Shown here: piece after piece, positions 25,487-34,486 of the stretch
Layout: every line of letters starts with the position of its first letter
How positions within the stretch are numbered: position 1 is the stretch's first letter
Origin: CAZRRV01 sp964602735
Lineage (GTDB): Bacteria; Bacillota; Clostridia; Oscillospirales; Acutalibacteraceae
Direction of reading: 5' to 3'
Assembly (NCBI GenBank): GCA_964602735.1
Contig: CAZRRV010000001.1
Coordinates: forward strand, 108,574-172,573
Length of the DNA: 64,000 nucleotides
The notes under the pieces: generated by a model
Seen by the model: the letters and a program-made list of their open reading frames with translations, nothing else
Told to the model about the DNA's origin: nothing
Databases searched by the model: none
Made by a program: the position numbers and the translations under genes

Positions 25487-26331
25487 TACAGCCGCTCCCC
25501 CTGTTTTAATAAATTGCAAAATTCGTCATAATCGCGGCGTTCTTTGTCGCGGTACATCGAATTACGCGACATTGCCTCATCAAAATCAATAAGGTGGCCG
25601 TCGAAATCAGGGCCGTCGACACAGGCAAATTTGGTTTCTCCGCCAACGGTAAGACGGCACCCGCCGCACATCCCCGTGCCGTCAATCATAATGGGGTTCA
25701 TACTCGCGACCGTTTTAATACCGTACCGTGCGGTTAATTCGCAAACGAATTTCATCATTATCAAAGGACCGATTGTAATAACCTCATCGTAAACATTTCC
25801 TTCATCGATTAACCGCCTAAGGGCGTCGGTTACAAGCCCTTTGTTGCCGGCGCTGCCGTCGTCGGTCATTAAGACAAACCGTTCGCTCACGGTTCTGAAC
25901 TGCGATTCGAGTATTATTAAATCACGGGTACGGAAGCCGGCGACGGTATGCACCGTGCATCCGAGCTCAAACAGTTTTTTTGCGACGGGATACGCTATCG
26001 CACATCCGACTCCTCCCCCTACAACCGCGACTTTATTGAGTCCGGCGGTTTCGGTAGGCCTGCCGAGCGGACCCACAAAATCGCGCAGGCAGACACCGAC
26101 ATTCAACCGGTTGAGTTTTGCGGTTGTAGCACCGACAATTTGGAAAATGATCGTTACGGTACCGCTTTCACGGTTATAATCGGCTACCGTCAGCGGAATG
26201 CGCTCCCCGTTTTCGTTTACCCGCAAAATTATGAACTGTCCCGGTTCGGCTTTTGCGGCTACACGCGGTGCCGAAATTTCCATAAGCGTAACCGTTGCGT
26301 TAAGGCTTTCTTTTTTTACGATTTCATACAT
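25486..26331 (-). CDS. nfnA: NfnAB small subunit (ferredoxin-NADP reductase-like, FAD and 2Fe-2S)
   Basis: This 281-aa protein is of the dihydroorotate dehydrogenase electron-transfer/sulfide dehydrogenase type. It has the FAD-binding RIPLTVADYNRESGTVT region, a nucleotide-binding VVGGGVGCAIAYPVAKKL and a C-terminal cluster motif MCGGCRL...FACVDGP for a 2Fe-2S centre. In NfnAB this subunit oxidises NADH and bifurcates electrons to ferredoxin and, through NfnB, to NADP. It is translationally coupled to nfnB. Together with Rnf in this window it sets the NADH/NADPH/ferredoxin balance. Confidence 0.93.
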   Translation of the reverse strand: MYEIVKKESLNATVTLMEISAPRVAAKAEPGQFIILRVNENGERIPLTVADYNRESGTVTIIFQIVGATTAKLNRLNVGVCLRDFVGPLGRPTETAGLNKVAVVGGGVGCAIAYPVAKKLFELGCTVHTVAGFRTRDLIILESQFRTVSERFVLMTDDGSAGNKGLVTDALRRLIDEGNVYDEVITIGPLIMMKFVCELTARYGIKTVASMNPIMIDGTGMCGGCRLTVGGETKFACVDGPDFDGHLIDFDEAMSRNSMYRDKERRDYDEFCNLLKQGERL

Positions 26332-26335
26332 AAGA

Positions 26336-27475
26336 TTACCGTCCCCTCAAATGTATTGCCCCGCGGTTCTTTCCCATATACGCACTCATAACAATACCGA
26401 TGCCGAGATACAGGCAGACAAGGCTTGTTCCCCCCGCGCTGAAAAAAGGAAGTGTAATACCGATAACAGGCAGTATCGAAATGTTCATCCCGATATTTAT
26501 CACCGACTGCGAAAGAATCATCGATCCGACGCCGACGCACATAAGCCGCTGGCTTTTATCATCGCACAAAGACCCTATTTTGAAAATTCTCCAGCAGATT
26601 AACACGAGCAACACGATAACGATTAAACAGCCGAACATTCCGAACTCCTCGCCTATGCCGGCGAAAATAAAATCGTTCTCGCCTTCCGGTATTCCGCCGC
26701 TTTGAACCATATCGCCTTTTAAGAATCCGGTGCCGAACAGCCGCCCGTTTGCAAGTGCGATTCGCGATTTCCACTGTTGCCACCCGCTGCCGAGCAGATC
26801 CGATTCCATATTAAACACCTGCAGCAAACGGCGCTGCTGATCCTCGTTAAGCACAAAAAAATACACAAACGGACTTGCGACCGCCGCCGCGCCCGCGGCA
26901 ATAAATATATAGCGTTTCCAAAGGCCGGCGGCGAACAGCATCGCGGCGATAATAAATAGGAATACCAACGCGGTTCCGTCGTCACCCTGACGGTGAATCA
27001 GTAAAAACATCACTCCGCCATGCAAAAGCAAAAGTAAAAGATGCCCGATCTTATTTATTTTTGCGTTTACATAAGCGAGATGCCACGCAAAAGAAATAAT
27101 AAACGCGATTTTCAACAGTTCCGCCGGCTGCAATGTAAGCCCGCCGAAAAGCTTGAGCCAGGCCTTGTCATCTGTCCCGGGCGGAGCGTAACCGATAAAG
27201 AAAGTAAGAACTACCAGCGCAATGGATATACCCAAAAAAACAAAGCGGAACTTTTCTATGGATTTATAATCTATTCGTGATATTATCACGGCTAAAATCA
27301 ATCCGAGCAAAAAACCGAGAATTTGAACTATAAACTGGCGCAATGAATGATTTACATGATAAGTTGCCGAAAGAACCGCAACACATCCGAAAAGAGACGC
27401 TATGATGCACAGGGCGAAAAGCATTTTATCGCATTCGCGGATATAATCGGCGATTTTTCCGAAAAACCGTCGCAT
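26336..27475 (-). CDS. rodA: RodA/FtsW-family peptidoglycan glycosyltransferase (SEDS)
   Basis: This 379-aa polytopic SEDS protein polymerises lipid II. Key segments are KAWLKLFGGLTLQPAELLKIAF, HRQGDDGTALVFLF, NGRLFGTGFLKG, PEGENDFIFAGIGEEFGMFG with the conserved acidic residues, and LPVIGITLPFFSAGGTS near the C-terminus. Its length and the short N-terminus favour RodA (elongation) over FtsW. It lies 4 nt before nfnA, an unusual pairing that probably reflects only operon convenience. No mreBCD genes are nearby. Confidence 0.93.
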   Translation of the reverse strand: MRRFFGKIADYIRECDKMLFALCIIASLFGCVAVLSATYHVNHSLRQFIVQILGFLLGLILAVIISRIDYKSIEKFRFVFLGISIALVVLTFFIGYAPPGTDDKAWLKLFGGLTLQPAELLKIAFIISFAWHLAYVNAKINKIGHLLLLLLHGGVMFLLIHRQGDDGTALVFLFIIAAMLFAAGLWKRYIFIAAGAAAVASPFVYFFVLNEDQQRRLLQVFNMESDLLGSGWQQWKSRIALANGRLFGTGFLKGDMVQSGGIPEGENDFIFAGIGEEFGMFGCLIVIVLLVLICWRIFKIGSLCDDKSQRLMCVGVGSMILSQSVINIGMNISILPVIGITLPFFSAGGTSLVCLYLGIGIVMSAYMGKNRGAIHLRGR

Positions 27476-27516
27476 TCAAGCACTCCTTTTCGTAACATCA
27501 TATTACCGTAGCGGGA

Positions 27517-28227
27517 TTATTTGAAAATCCTCTCCAACAAGCCGTTTAAGGCGGAAAACCCGTAACTCGCAAAAGGCGCTATTACAATCGCGGGGAAAAA
27601 ATTCGCGACTTTTATTTTTGTAATGCCGGTTAAATTTAATCCCAGCGCCAGCACAATCAACGAACCCGCGCAGGTGATTTCATTTATCGCGGCGGTGTTA
27701 AGCAGACGGCTGAGCGGAACGGCGAGCAACACGAGAGCGCCTTGAAACACAAAAACAAACGCCGCGGAAAAAAGAACGCCGATTCCGAGCGCGGCGCCGA
27801 GCAATGTTGAAGAAATAAGGTCTAACAGAGATTTTGTAAAAATCATGGTATTGTCGCCCGTAAGCCCCGCGGTAAGGCTCCCGACAACCGTCATAGCTCC
27901 GGCGCAAAACAGAAGACTGCCCGAAACGAACCCCTCGGTGATATTTCCGTGCTTTGATTTGAACCGTTTCGAGAGAAAACCGCCCAAGCGGGTGATTCCC
28001 CCGTCGATATTCAGGGCGGTTCCGACAAGTGCGCCCGCCACAGACGACACGATAAGCACCAGCATATTCTCGCCCTTGAACAGCCCGGTAACGCCTATCG
28101 CTATTGTGCAAAGTCCAATCGCCGTCATCGCGGCGGAGGATATTTTTTCGGGTATGCCTTTTTTTAACAGCATTCCGAGGCAACTGCCGAAAATAACGGT
28201 TAATGTATTTACGATAACGCCAATCAT
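27517..28227 (-). CDS. DUF554 family membrane protein
   Basis: This 236-aa protein has seven or so hydrophobic helices and DUF554 hallmarks: MIGVIVNTLTVIFGSCLGMLLKKG at the start, FVSGSLLFCAGAMTVVGSL in the middle and NLTGITKIKVANFFPAI near the end. The family, including E. coli YqgA, is a putative transporter with no firm function. It overlaps the CapA-like gene by 4 nt and precedes rodA by 41 nt. Confidence 0.93.
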   Translation of the reverse strand: MIGVIVNTLTVIFGSCLGMLLKKGIPEKISSAAMTAIGLCTIAIGVTGLFKGENMLVLIVSSVAGALVGTALNIDGGITRLGGFLSKRFKSKHGNITEGFVSGSLLFCAGAMTVVGSLTAGLTGDNTMIFTKSLLDLISSTLLGAALGIGVLFSAAFVFVFQGALVLLAVPLSRLLNTAAINEITCAGSLIVLALGLNLTGITKIKVANFFPAIVIAPFASYGFSALNGLLERIFK

Positions 28228-29570
28228 CGGGTTTCACTGTCCGTGCCGTCCGCTTTGTTAAGCGGAGATTTTCTGTAGCCGGTATTAAATTCGGAAAGCC
28301 CGTTTTGCACTAAAGCCATGGTTCTGTCGTACGATTTTTGCAACAGCGATTTTGTAGCCGCGTTTATACCGTACGCGCTTTCCCAATCGGCGCCGTTATC
28401 CAGCGGTAAAATGTAATAATGCCGTGAAGAGTCGGTTTTTAAGTATACCCATGTCGGAATAACATTTATTTTTTCAAGCGTAACATTTCCGTCGTTGTCG
28501 CGGTTGAAAGAAGTTTCAAAGATCATGCCGTCTTCGGTATGACCCGTTTTAAGATCCATAAGATTTGTTCTTTGATTCGATACCGCGTTTCCGAGCGAAT
28601 ACAGGCATACCGTTTGCCGCCCGGTAACTTCGGAATTTATTATTTCGACAGGCTGCACAACATGCGGGTGGCCGCCTATAATCACATCAACGCCGAGATC
28701 CGACAATTTTTTTGCTATGGTTTGCTGTATGTTATTCTGTTGGATTTGATACTCATTGCCCCAATGAATATACATAATAATTACTTCCGCCCCGCGGTTT
28801 CGCATTTCGGAAATCCGCTCACCCGCTTCGGCGTAAAATTCGTCGAGTTTATTATAGTTAAACGAATTAACCAGCGGCTCGGAATCGGGATTGAGCCTGA
28901 TTCCGTTAATTGTTTTATATGTCACTCCGTTCACGGTGCTTTCGGCGGTTTCATAAGTGTAATTCAACAGACCGAATGTTATACCTTTGATTTGTTTCAG
29001 CAAGTAAGGCTGTTCGTCTGCCGCACGAGTTCCGGTGTGATCAACCTGTTTCTGCCGTAAAACGGCGACTGTTCTGTCGAACCCCGCTTTCCCGGTATCG
29101 TAACAGTGGTTGTTGGCGGTAAGAAAAAGGTCGATCCCGCTTTGCGTCGCCGCGTCGATCAGAGAATCCGGGGCGTTGAATATCGGATAGCCCGTATACC
29201 CGCGTTCGGCTCCGCCGAGCGTGACTTCTAAATTTGCAACCATATAATCATATTTTTGAAAATACGAACCGGCATATTTGAATATATCGGTAAAATCATA
29301 ATTACCGGCTTTATATGCGTTCAAAATCGGATCGTGTATAAGCAAATCACCGGTGGCTCCCAACGTCACGGACACGGGTTCATATAACTTTTTCGACGAT
29401 GTAACAGCGGCGGATGTATGCCGTGACGCATTATTCCCGCCGGAATTATCCCGCTTTCCGGGCGCGGCAAACCGCAATATTACAAAACAGACCGCCAAAA
29501 TAACCGCGGCCGCGGCGACACATATGAAGGTTCTGATCCGGGGTTTCAGACTCCTTTTTGCTTTTCCCAT
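28224..29570 (-). CDS. CapA-family metallophosphatase-like membrane-anchored protein
   Basis: This 448-aa protein has an N-terminal membrane anchor (about residues 15-36), then a calcineurin-like CapA domain with GATGDLLIHDP, NLEVTLGG, FLTANNHCYD, YIHWGNEY and GGHPHVVQP, which carry the expected metal-binding Asp, Asn and His residues. CapA/PgsA proteins are linked to poly-gamma-glutamate or other surface polymers, but no pgsBC genes are present, so the substrate is unknown. The ATG at 29570 has a GAGGA site at proper distance; an ATG two codons upstream is the alternative. Confidence 0.9.
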   Translation of the reverse strand: MGKAKRSLKPRIRTFICVAAAAVILAVCFVILRFAAPGKRDNSGGNNASRHTSAAVTSSKKLYEPVSVTLGATGDLLIHDPILNAYKAGNYDFTDIFKYAGSYFQKYDYMVANLEVTLGGAERGYTGYPIFNAPDSLIDAATQSGIDLFLTANNHCYDTGKAGFDRTVAVLRQKQVDHTGTRAADEQPYLLKQIKGITFGLLNYTYETAESTVNGVTYKTINGIRLNPDSEPLVNSFNYNKLDEFYAEAGERISEMRNRGAEVIIMYIHWGNEYQIQQNNIQQTIAKKLSDLGVDVIIGGHPHVVQPVEIINSEVTGRQTVCLYSLGNAVSNQRTNLMDLKTGHTEDGMIFETSFNRDNDGNVTLEKINVIPTWVYLKTDSSRHYYILPLDNGADWESAYGINAATKSLLQKSYDRTMALVQNGLSEFNTGYRKSPLNKADGTDSETR

Positions 29571-29608
29571 TTGCATTCCTCAATAATCTTATTTAAGCCG
29601 TAAAACCG

Positions 29609-31237
29609 TCAGACGGTATTTTCACTGAACTGCCGTAATTCTTTTTTCTTCAGTGCCGCGCCGATAAGCCCTTTGAACAGCGGATGGGCGCGGTTCGGCC
29701 TGCTTTTGAACTCGGGGTGGAACTGTACTCCCACAAAAAAGTCATTTTTCGGAAGTTCAACTGTTTCGACTATCGAACCGTCGGGCGATGTGCCGCTTAC
29801 GCACATTCCCGCGTTTTCGAGGGTTTCACGGAAATCGTTGTTAAACTCGTACCGATGCCGGTGGCGCTCGTTTATCCTGCTTTCGCCGTAACATTTATGC
29901 ATGGCGGTTCCGAACTTGATCTGGCACGGATAACTGCCGAGACGCATTGTGCCGCCTTTTTTTATTTCTTTATACTGATCGGGCATAAAAGCGATAACCG
30001 GGTGCTTTGTTGTGTCGGAAAATTCGCCGGAGTTAGCGTCTTCCATACCGCAGACATTTCTCGCAAACTCAATAACCGCTATCTGCATACCGAGACAAAT
30101 TCCGAGATACGGAACATTGTTTTCCCTCGCGTAACGGGCCGTTTCGATTTTCCCGTCGATGCCGCGGCCGCCGAAGCCTCCGGGGATGAGGATCCCATCG
30201 CAATCGCCTAAAATTTCATTTACATTTTCAGCGGTAATCCGCTCGGAATCCACCCATTTAATATCGACCTTCGCACCGTATACATATCCGGCGTGGCACA
30301 AGGCCTCGGCAACCGACAGATATGCATCGTGCAGTTTTACATATTTTCCCACAATCGCGACCGTAACGGATTTATCGCGGCCGTTGATTTGGTTAAGCAT
30401 CGCTTTCCAGTCGGTTAAATCGGGTTCTTTGGTTACAAGCCCCAGCTCACGGCATACAATATCCGAAAAATGATTTTTTTCCAGCATAATCGGCACTTCG
30501 TACAATACCGGAATGGTTATGTTCTGAATTACGCAATCCGGTTTGACATTGCAGAAAAGCGAGATTTTCGCCAATATGTTTTCATCAATTTCCTCATCGC
30601 TGCGCGTAACGATAATATCAGGAAAAATTCCGAACGACTGCAGTTGTTTCACCGAATGCTGTGTCGGCTTTGATTTATGTTCGCCGGAGCTTTTAACATA
30701 CGGAACAAGCGTAACATGAATAAACAGGCAGTTGTTTTCCCCCGTTTCGAGCGCTATTTGACGTATTGCCTCGATAAAAGGCTGACTTTCGATATCGCCG
30801 ATAGTGCCGCCTATTTCGGTTATAACAACATCCGCGTCGGTTTTGGTGCCTACGGTGTAAATAAATTCCTTAATTTCTCCGGTAATATGGGGAATAACCT
30901 GAACGGTCTGACCCAGATATTCCCCCTTACGCTCTTTGTTCAAAACATTCCAGTAAACTTTTCCGGTTGTTAAATTTGAGTATTTGTTCAGATTCTCGTC
31001 AATAAACCTTTCGTAGTGACCGAGATCCAAATCGGTTTCGGCGCCGTCTTCGGTAACAAACACCTCGCCGTGCTGATAGGGACTCATGGTGCCGGGATCG
31101 ACATTTATATACGGATCGAGTTTTTGCGCCGCGACTTTCAATCCCCTCGCCTTTAGAAGCCTGCCTAAGGAAGCCGCGGTAATGCCTTTGCCGAGCCCCG
31201 ATACAACGCCGCCTGTGACGAAAATATATTTTGTCAT
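29609..31237 (-). CDS. pyrG: CTP synthase
   Basis: This 542-aa enzyme makes CTP from UTP, ATP and glutamine. The N-terminal synthetase domain begins TKYIFVTGGVVSGLGKGITAASLG; the C-terminal glutamine amidotransferase domain has the nucleophile Cys in YLGICLGMQIA and the His-Glu pair in VQFHPEFKSRP. The start at 31237 begins exactly at the family N-terminus and follows a GAGGG site; the frame upstream runs into the ANTAR gene. It lies 11 nt after that gene and shares glutamine use with glnA two genes upstream. Confidence 0.98.
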   Translation of the reverse strand: MTKYIFVTGGVVSGLGKGITAASLGRLLKARGLKVAAQKLDPYINVDPGTMSPYQHGEVFVTEDGAETDLDLGHYERFIDENLNKYSNLTTGKVYWNVLNKERKGEYLGQTVQVIPHITGEIKEFIYTVGTKTDADVVITEIGGTIGDIESQPFIEAIRQIALETGENNCLFIHVTLVPYVKSSGEHKSKPTQHSVKQLQSFGIFPDIIVTRSDEEIDENILAKISLFCNVKPDCVIQNITIPVLYEVPIMLEKNHFSDIVCRELGLVTKEPDLTDWKAMLNQINGRDKSVTVAIVGKYVKLHDAYLSVAEALCHAGYVYGAKVDIKWVDSERITAENVNEILGDCDGILIPGGFGGRGIDGKIETARYARENNVPYLGICLGMQIAVIEFARNVCGMEDANSGEFSDTTKHPVIAFMPDQYKEIKKGGTMRLGSYPCQIKFGTAMHKCYGESRINERHRHRYEFNNDFRETLENAGMCVSGTSPDGSIVETVELPKNDFFVGVQFHPEFKSRPNRAHPLFKGLIGAALKKKELRQFSENTV

Positions 31238-31248
31238 TTTACAAGCCC

Positions 31249-31833
31249 TCAACATTCGTATTTTTTTATAATCTGTTCGGCAATTTTGCGGCGCGAAACC
31301 CGCCCGTCCATAGCCTGTTTTTCGATTTGCCGGTGAGCTTCCTGTTCGGTGAGCCCCATAAATTCGATCATCAGACATTTCGCGTAAGATACGATCCTGG
31401 TTTCCTCAAGCTTGGTCTGTAACCGCGAACATTCATCTTTCATTATACGGATTTTCCGGCAGGTTGCAAGGAGCAGTTGCTGCGCCTGCAAAAAAAACTG
31501 AGCCGGGAAAGGTTTCGACATTACCATAACTCCCGTATTTTCGACTTTATGGCTTACCTCGTCAAATATTTCGCCTTTAACCAGCAAAAGCGTTCCGCAA
31601 TCCCGCTGCGATAAATCCATAGCCAGATCGACGCCTGTTTCATCCGGCAGCGGCGAATTGATAATCACCGCGTCGAAAGAATGCTCGATCAACTTCTGTC
31701 TCGCCTCGGCTCCGCTTTCGGCATAAGAAAAAGGTTTCGAGAAAGAGCCGCACAGCATATTCGAAAGCAAGTCAATACTTTTCCGCGTCGGTGCGACAAT
31801 CAGCGCACTGCAGGAAAAATTCTGTTTTTTCAT
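31249..31833 (-). CDS. ANTAR-domain regulator with degenerate receiver
   Basis: This 194-aa protein has a receiver-like N-terminal domain, a helical linker (about 125-150), and a C-terminal ANTAR domain (MGLTEQEAHRQIEKQAMDGRVSRRKIAEQII) that in homologues binds paired RNA hairpins and prevents termination. The receiver lacks the phosphorylation site: Asn59 stands where Asp is expected, and APT replaces the acidic pair after strand 1. The switch Lys in MSKPF remains. It is thus probably not controlled by phosphorylation. It lies 27 nt after glnA, a pairing known from Clostridia. The ATG at 31833 has GGAGG only 2 nt upstream, so the start is not certain. Confidence 0.87.
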   Translation of the reverse strand: MKKQNFSCSALIVAPTRKSIDLLSNMLCGSFSKPFSYAESGAEARQKLIEHSFDAVIINSPLPDETGVDLAMDLSQRDCGTLLLVKGEIFDEVSHKVENTGVMVMSKPFPAQFFLQAQQLLLATCRKIRIMKDECSRLQTKLEETRIVSYAKCLMIEFMGLTEQEAHRQIEKQAMDGRVSRRKIAEQIIKKYEC

Positions 31834-31860
31834 AACCTCCCGTACCGTCCAGTTCAATTA

Positions 31861-33084
31861 TTACCGAAACGAACAGTACGCGTTTACGATCTCGGGAGGC
31901 AGGAGCGAGTTTACAAACAGGCTTCCCCGCGCGGAACTTATCGCCGCATCTAAACTTTCGGGAAGAGACTCGAACGAGCCTAAATAATCCGGTTGAGAAA
32001 GCAGTGAATCTACCCGCAACGGTTCCGGCAACGCGAGATGATTTTCGATCCCTTCTAACCCCGCATAGATTAAAAGCGCAAAAGCAAGATACGGATTTGC
32101 CAGGGGATCCGCGGAACGCAGTTTTATTAAATCGTCCTCGCCGTTGTGAGACGGCATACGGATAAGCTGGCCGCGGTTTTCCGGCGACCAGGCTATGCTT
32201 TTAGGGGCCTTCCCGGTTCCGAAGCGCTTGTAGGAATCGCCGACAGGATTCAAAAACAGTGTAATTTCGCTTATGCGGCGCATTATTCCCGCCGTAAATT
32301 CGGAACGCAGATTGGTTTTTTCTTCGGGGTTGTCGCACAAAAGCTCGATATTTATATGAAAACCGTTGCCCGGCATACCGGGTATCGGCAACGGGTCGAA
32401 TCGCGCAGTGAGCCCGTTTAGCGAAGACAGTGTTTCAACAACCGATTTGTATGTGGTAACATCGTCCGCCGCCGATAAAGGATCGGCGCACTTAAAAGTT
32501 ATCTCGTTTTGACCCGGGCCGCGTTCATGGAGCGAGGTCAGCGGCACAATTCCCATTTCTTCAAGCGTCAGGCATATTTCGCGTCGAATATTCTCCCCCT
32601 TGTCGCGGGGCGCTATATCCATAAATCCCCCGGTATCGAGAGTATTGTTTGTAGCGGTACCGGATTCGTCGTTTTTGAAAAGATAAAATTCACATTCCGT
32701 TCCCACAACACAGTTTACATTTATCTTTTTAAGTTCCGAAACAGCCCGGCGTAAAACGGCGCGTCCGTCGCAGTCAAACACCGAACCGTCGGTATTCCGT
32801 ATGTTGCAGAAGAATCTTGCCACGGCTCCCTGCGACGGTCTCCACGGCAGTAAAGTGAGAGTTGAATAATCGGGAAAAAGAAATAAATCGGATGTTTTCC
32901 CGTCGCCGAATCCCGAAAAAGAGGTGGCGTCGATTAAAATACCGGATGAAAAAGCCCGTGGCAACTCGGAGGGCAATATTGATATGTTCTTCTGCACGCC
33001 GAAAGCGTCGCAAAACGCGAGACGGATAAATTTAACATCGTTCTCGCTTATAAATTCGAGAGCCTCGTTTTCGGATAATATCAT
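31861..33084 (-). CDS. glnA: Glutamine synthetase (GS-I type, short form)
   Basis: This 407-aa protein shows type I glutamine synthetase motifs: VGTECEFYLF with metal-binding Glu, HERGPGQNEITF, GNGFHINIELL, NPVGDSYKRFGTGKAPKSIAWSPENRGQLIRMPS and RSADPLANPYLAFALLIYAG. It is shorter than the usual 440-470 aa. NRGQLIRMP replaces the common NRSAxIRIP, so it may be a divergent enzyme or a glutamine synthetase-like ligase. The start at 33084 follows GGAGG; the frame upstream overlaps rnfB. It follows rnfB by 22 nt. Confidence 0.9.
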   Translation of the reverse strand: MILSENEALEFISENDVKFIRLAFCDAFGVQKNISILPSELPRAFSSGILIDATSFSGFGDGKTSDLFLFPDYSTLTLLPWRPSQGAVARFFCNIRNTDGSVFDCDGRAVLRRAVSELKKINVNCVVGTECEFYLFKNDESGTATNNTLDTGGFMDIAPRDKGENIRREICLTLEEMGIVPLTSLHERGPGQNEITFKCADPLSAADDVTTYKSVVETLSSLNGLTARFDPLPIPGMPGNGFHINIELLCDNPEEKTNLRSEFTAGIMRRISEITLFLNPVGDSYKRFGTGKAPKSIAWSPENRGQLIRMPSHNGEDDLIKLRSADPLANPYLAFALLIYAGLEGIENHLALPEPLRVDSLLSQPDYLGSFESLPESLDAAISSARGSLFVNSLLPPEIVNAYCSFR

Positions 33085-33106
33085 ATATACCGTACCTCCT
33101 GTTCCG

Positions 33107-33892
33107 TTATTCGCCGGAGATGCATTTCTTCGGGCACGCCTCCGCGCATTTGCCACAGCCAATACACAGTTCGGGATTTATTTCGGCGGCATTGTTGCGC
33201 AGCTCAACCGCGCCGTTTTCACAAACTCTCACGCATTTGCCGCACGCAATGCAACTTACCGAACATACCTTATTCGCAACGGCGCCTTTGTCGCGGTTGA
33301 TACAGCGAACCCAATACTTCGTTTCCCGGGGGATAACCGTAATCACCGATTTCGGGCAAACCTTCGCACACTGTCCGCAACCCGTACATAAATTGCCGTC
33401 TACAATTACCCTGCCGTTTTCGATACGTAACGCTCCGAAAGCGCAGGCCGAAACACAGTCGCCGTAGCCGAGACAACCGTACGCACATTCGTGTATGCCG
33501 GCATAAAGCATATTTGCCGCCTTACAGGTTTCCACGCCGCCGTATTCCATTTTCAACCCCGTATTGCCGCAAGCTCCGTTACAGCTTACTTTCGCCGTTT
33601 TTATAACGGTTTTACCCGCGTCGATTCCCATAATTACGCCGATTTTTTTTGCGACTTCGACTCCGCCCGGAGCGCAAAGCCCGGGTTCGCATTCACCTTT
33701 TGCCACAGCCTCGGCGTAACCGTCACAGCCGGAATAACCGCATCCGCCGCAGTTGGCACCGGGCAGGCAGTCGCGTATTTTTTCAACCCGTTCGTCAGTC
33801 GGAACCGCCATGACAACGGAGGCGACGGATAATCCGAGCCCGGCCACAAGCCCTATAATTACGACGATAACAACGGGAAGCAGTATTTCCAT
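33107..33892 (-). CDS. rnfB: Rnf complex subunit RnfB
   Basis: This 261-aa protein is the ferredoxin-like electron entry subunit. It has an N-terminal membrane helix (residues 4-26), then the GANCGGCGYSGCDGYAEAV four-Cys cluster motif, then several CxxCxxCxxxC ferredoxin motifs (CTGCGQCAKVCP, CIACGKCVRVCE, CIGCGKCAEACP, plus an earlier CLGYGDCVSAC), as in clostridial RnfB with about six Fe-S clusters. It is the last gene of rnfCDGEAB. Confidence 0.97.
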   Translation of the reverse strand: MEILLPVVIVVIIGLVAGLGLSVASVVMAVPTDERVEKIRDCLPGANCGGCGYSGCDGYAEAVAKGECEPGLCAPGGVEVAKKIGVIMGIDAGKTVIKTAKVSCNGACGNTGLKMEYGGVETCKAANMLYAGIHECAYGCLGYGDCVSACAFGALRIENGRVIVDGNLCTGCGQCAKVCPKSVITVIPRETKYWVRCINRDKGAVANKVCSVSCIACGKCVRVCENGAVELRNNAAEINPELCIGCGKCAEACPKKCISGE

Positions 33893-33910
33893 TTCGCTTT
33901 ATTCCCCTCA

Positions 33911-34486
33911 TTAAACAATACCGGCGAATCCCAAAAAAGACAACGCCGTAATCGACGCCGAAATCAGCGTTATCGGCAGTCCTTTCAGGAACTTCGGTAC
34001 ATTTGAACTTTCGAGGCGAGAACGTACGCCGGCAAACAGAAACATCGCTAGCATAAATCCGAGCCCCGCACCCAGCGCGTTAAAAATAGCCTCGGTAAAT
34101 GTATAACCTTTTGTAAAATGTAAAATAGTAATGCCGAGTACGGCGCAGTTTGTTGTAATGAGCGGAAGATATATTCCGAGTGCCGAATATATCGGAGGTA
34201 TGAATTTCTTCAGAACAATTTCGACCAGCTGAACCAGCGCGGCTATTACCAGTATGAAAACGACGGTTTGCAGATAATCAAGACCTGCCGGCACAAGCAG
34301 ATAGGCGTAAATCGGATATGTGACAAGCGTTGAAAGAAGCATTACGAAAATTACCGCGACGCTCATGCTCAGAGCCGTATTCAGCTTTTTGGAAACTCCC
34401 AAAAACGGACATATACCCAAAAACTTTGAAAGAACCATGTTTTCGGTTAATATTCCGGCAAGCAGTATACCCATCAGTTTAACCAT
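33911..34486 (-). CDS. rnfA: Rnf complex membrane subunit RnfA
   Basis: This 191-aa protein has six membrane helices and the RnfA/NqrE pattern ENMVLSKFLGICPFLGVSK, with the membrane Cys near the N-terminus, and LPLITTNCAVLG with the second Cys. These Cys in RnfA and RnfE are thought to hold a 2Fe-2S cluster inside the membrane. It overlaps rnfE by 8 nt. Confidence 0.97.
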   Translation of the reverse strand: MVKLMGILLAGILTENMVLSKFLGICPFLGVSKKLNTALSMSVAVIFVMLLSTLVTYPIYAYLLVPAGLDYLQTVVFILVIAALVQLVEIVLKKFIPPIYSALGIYLPLITTNCAVLGITILHFTKGYTFTEAIFNALGAGLGFMLAMFLFAGVRSRLESSNVPKFLKGLPITLISASITALSFLGFAGIV

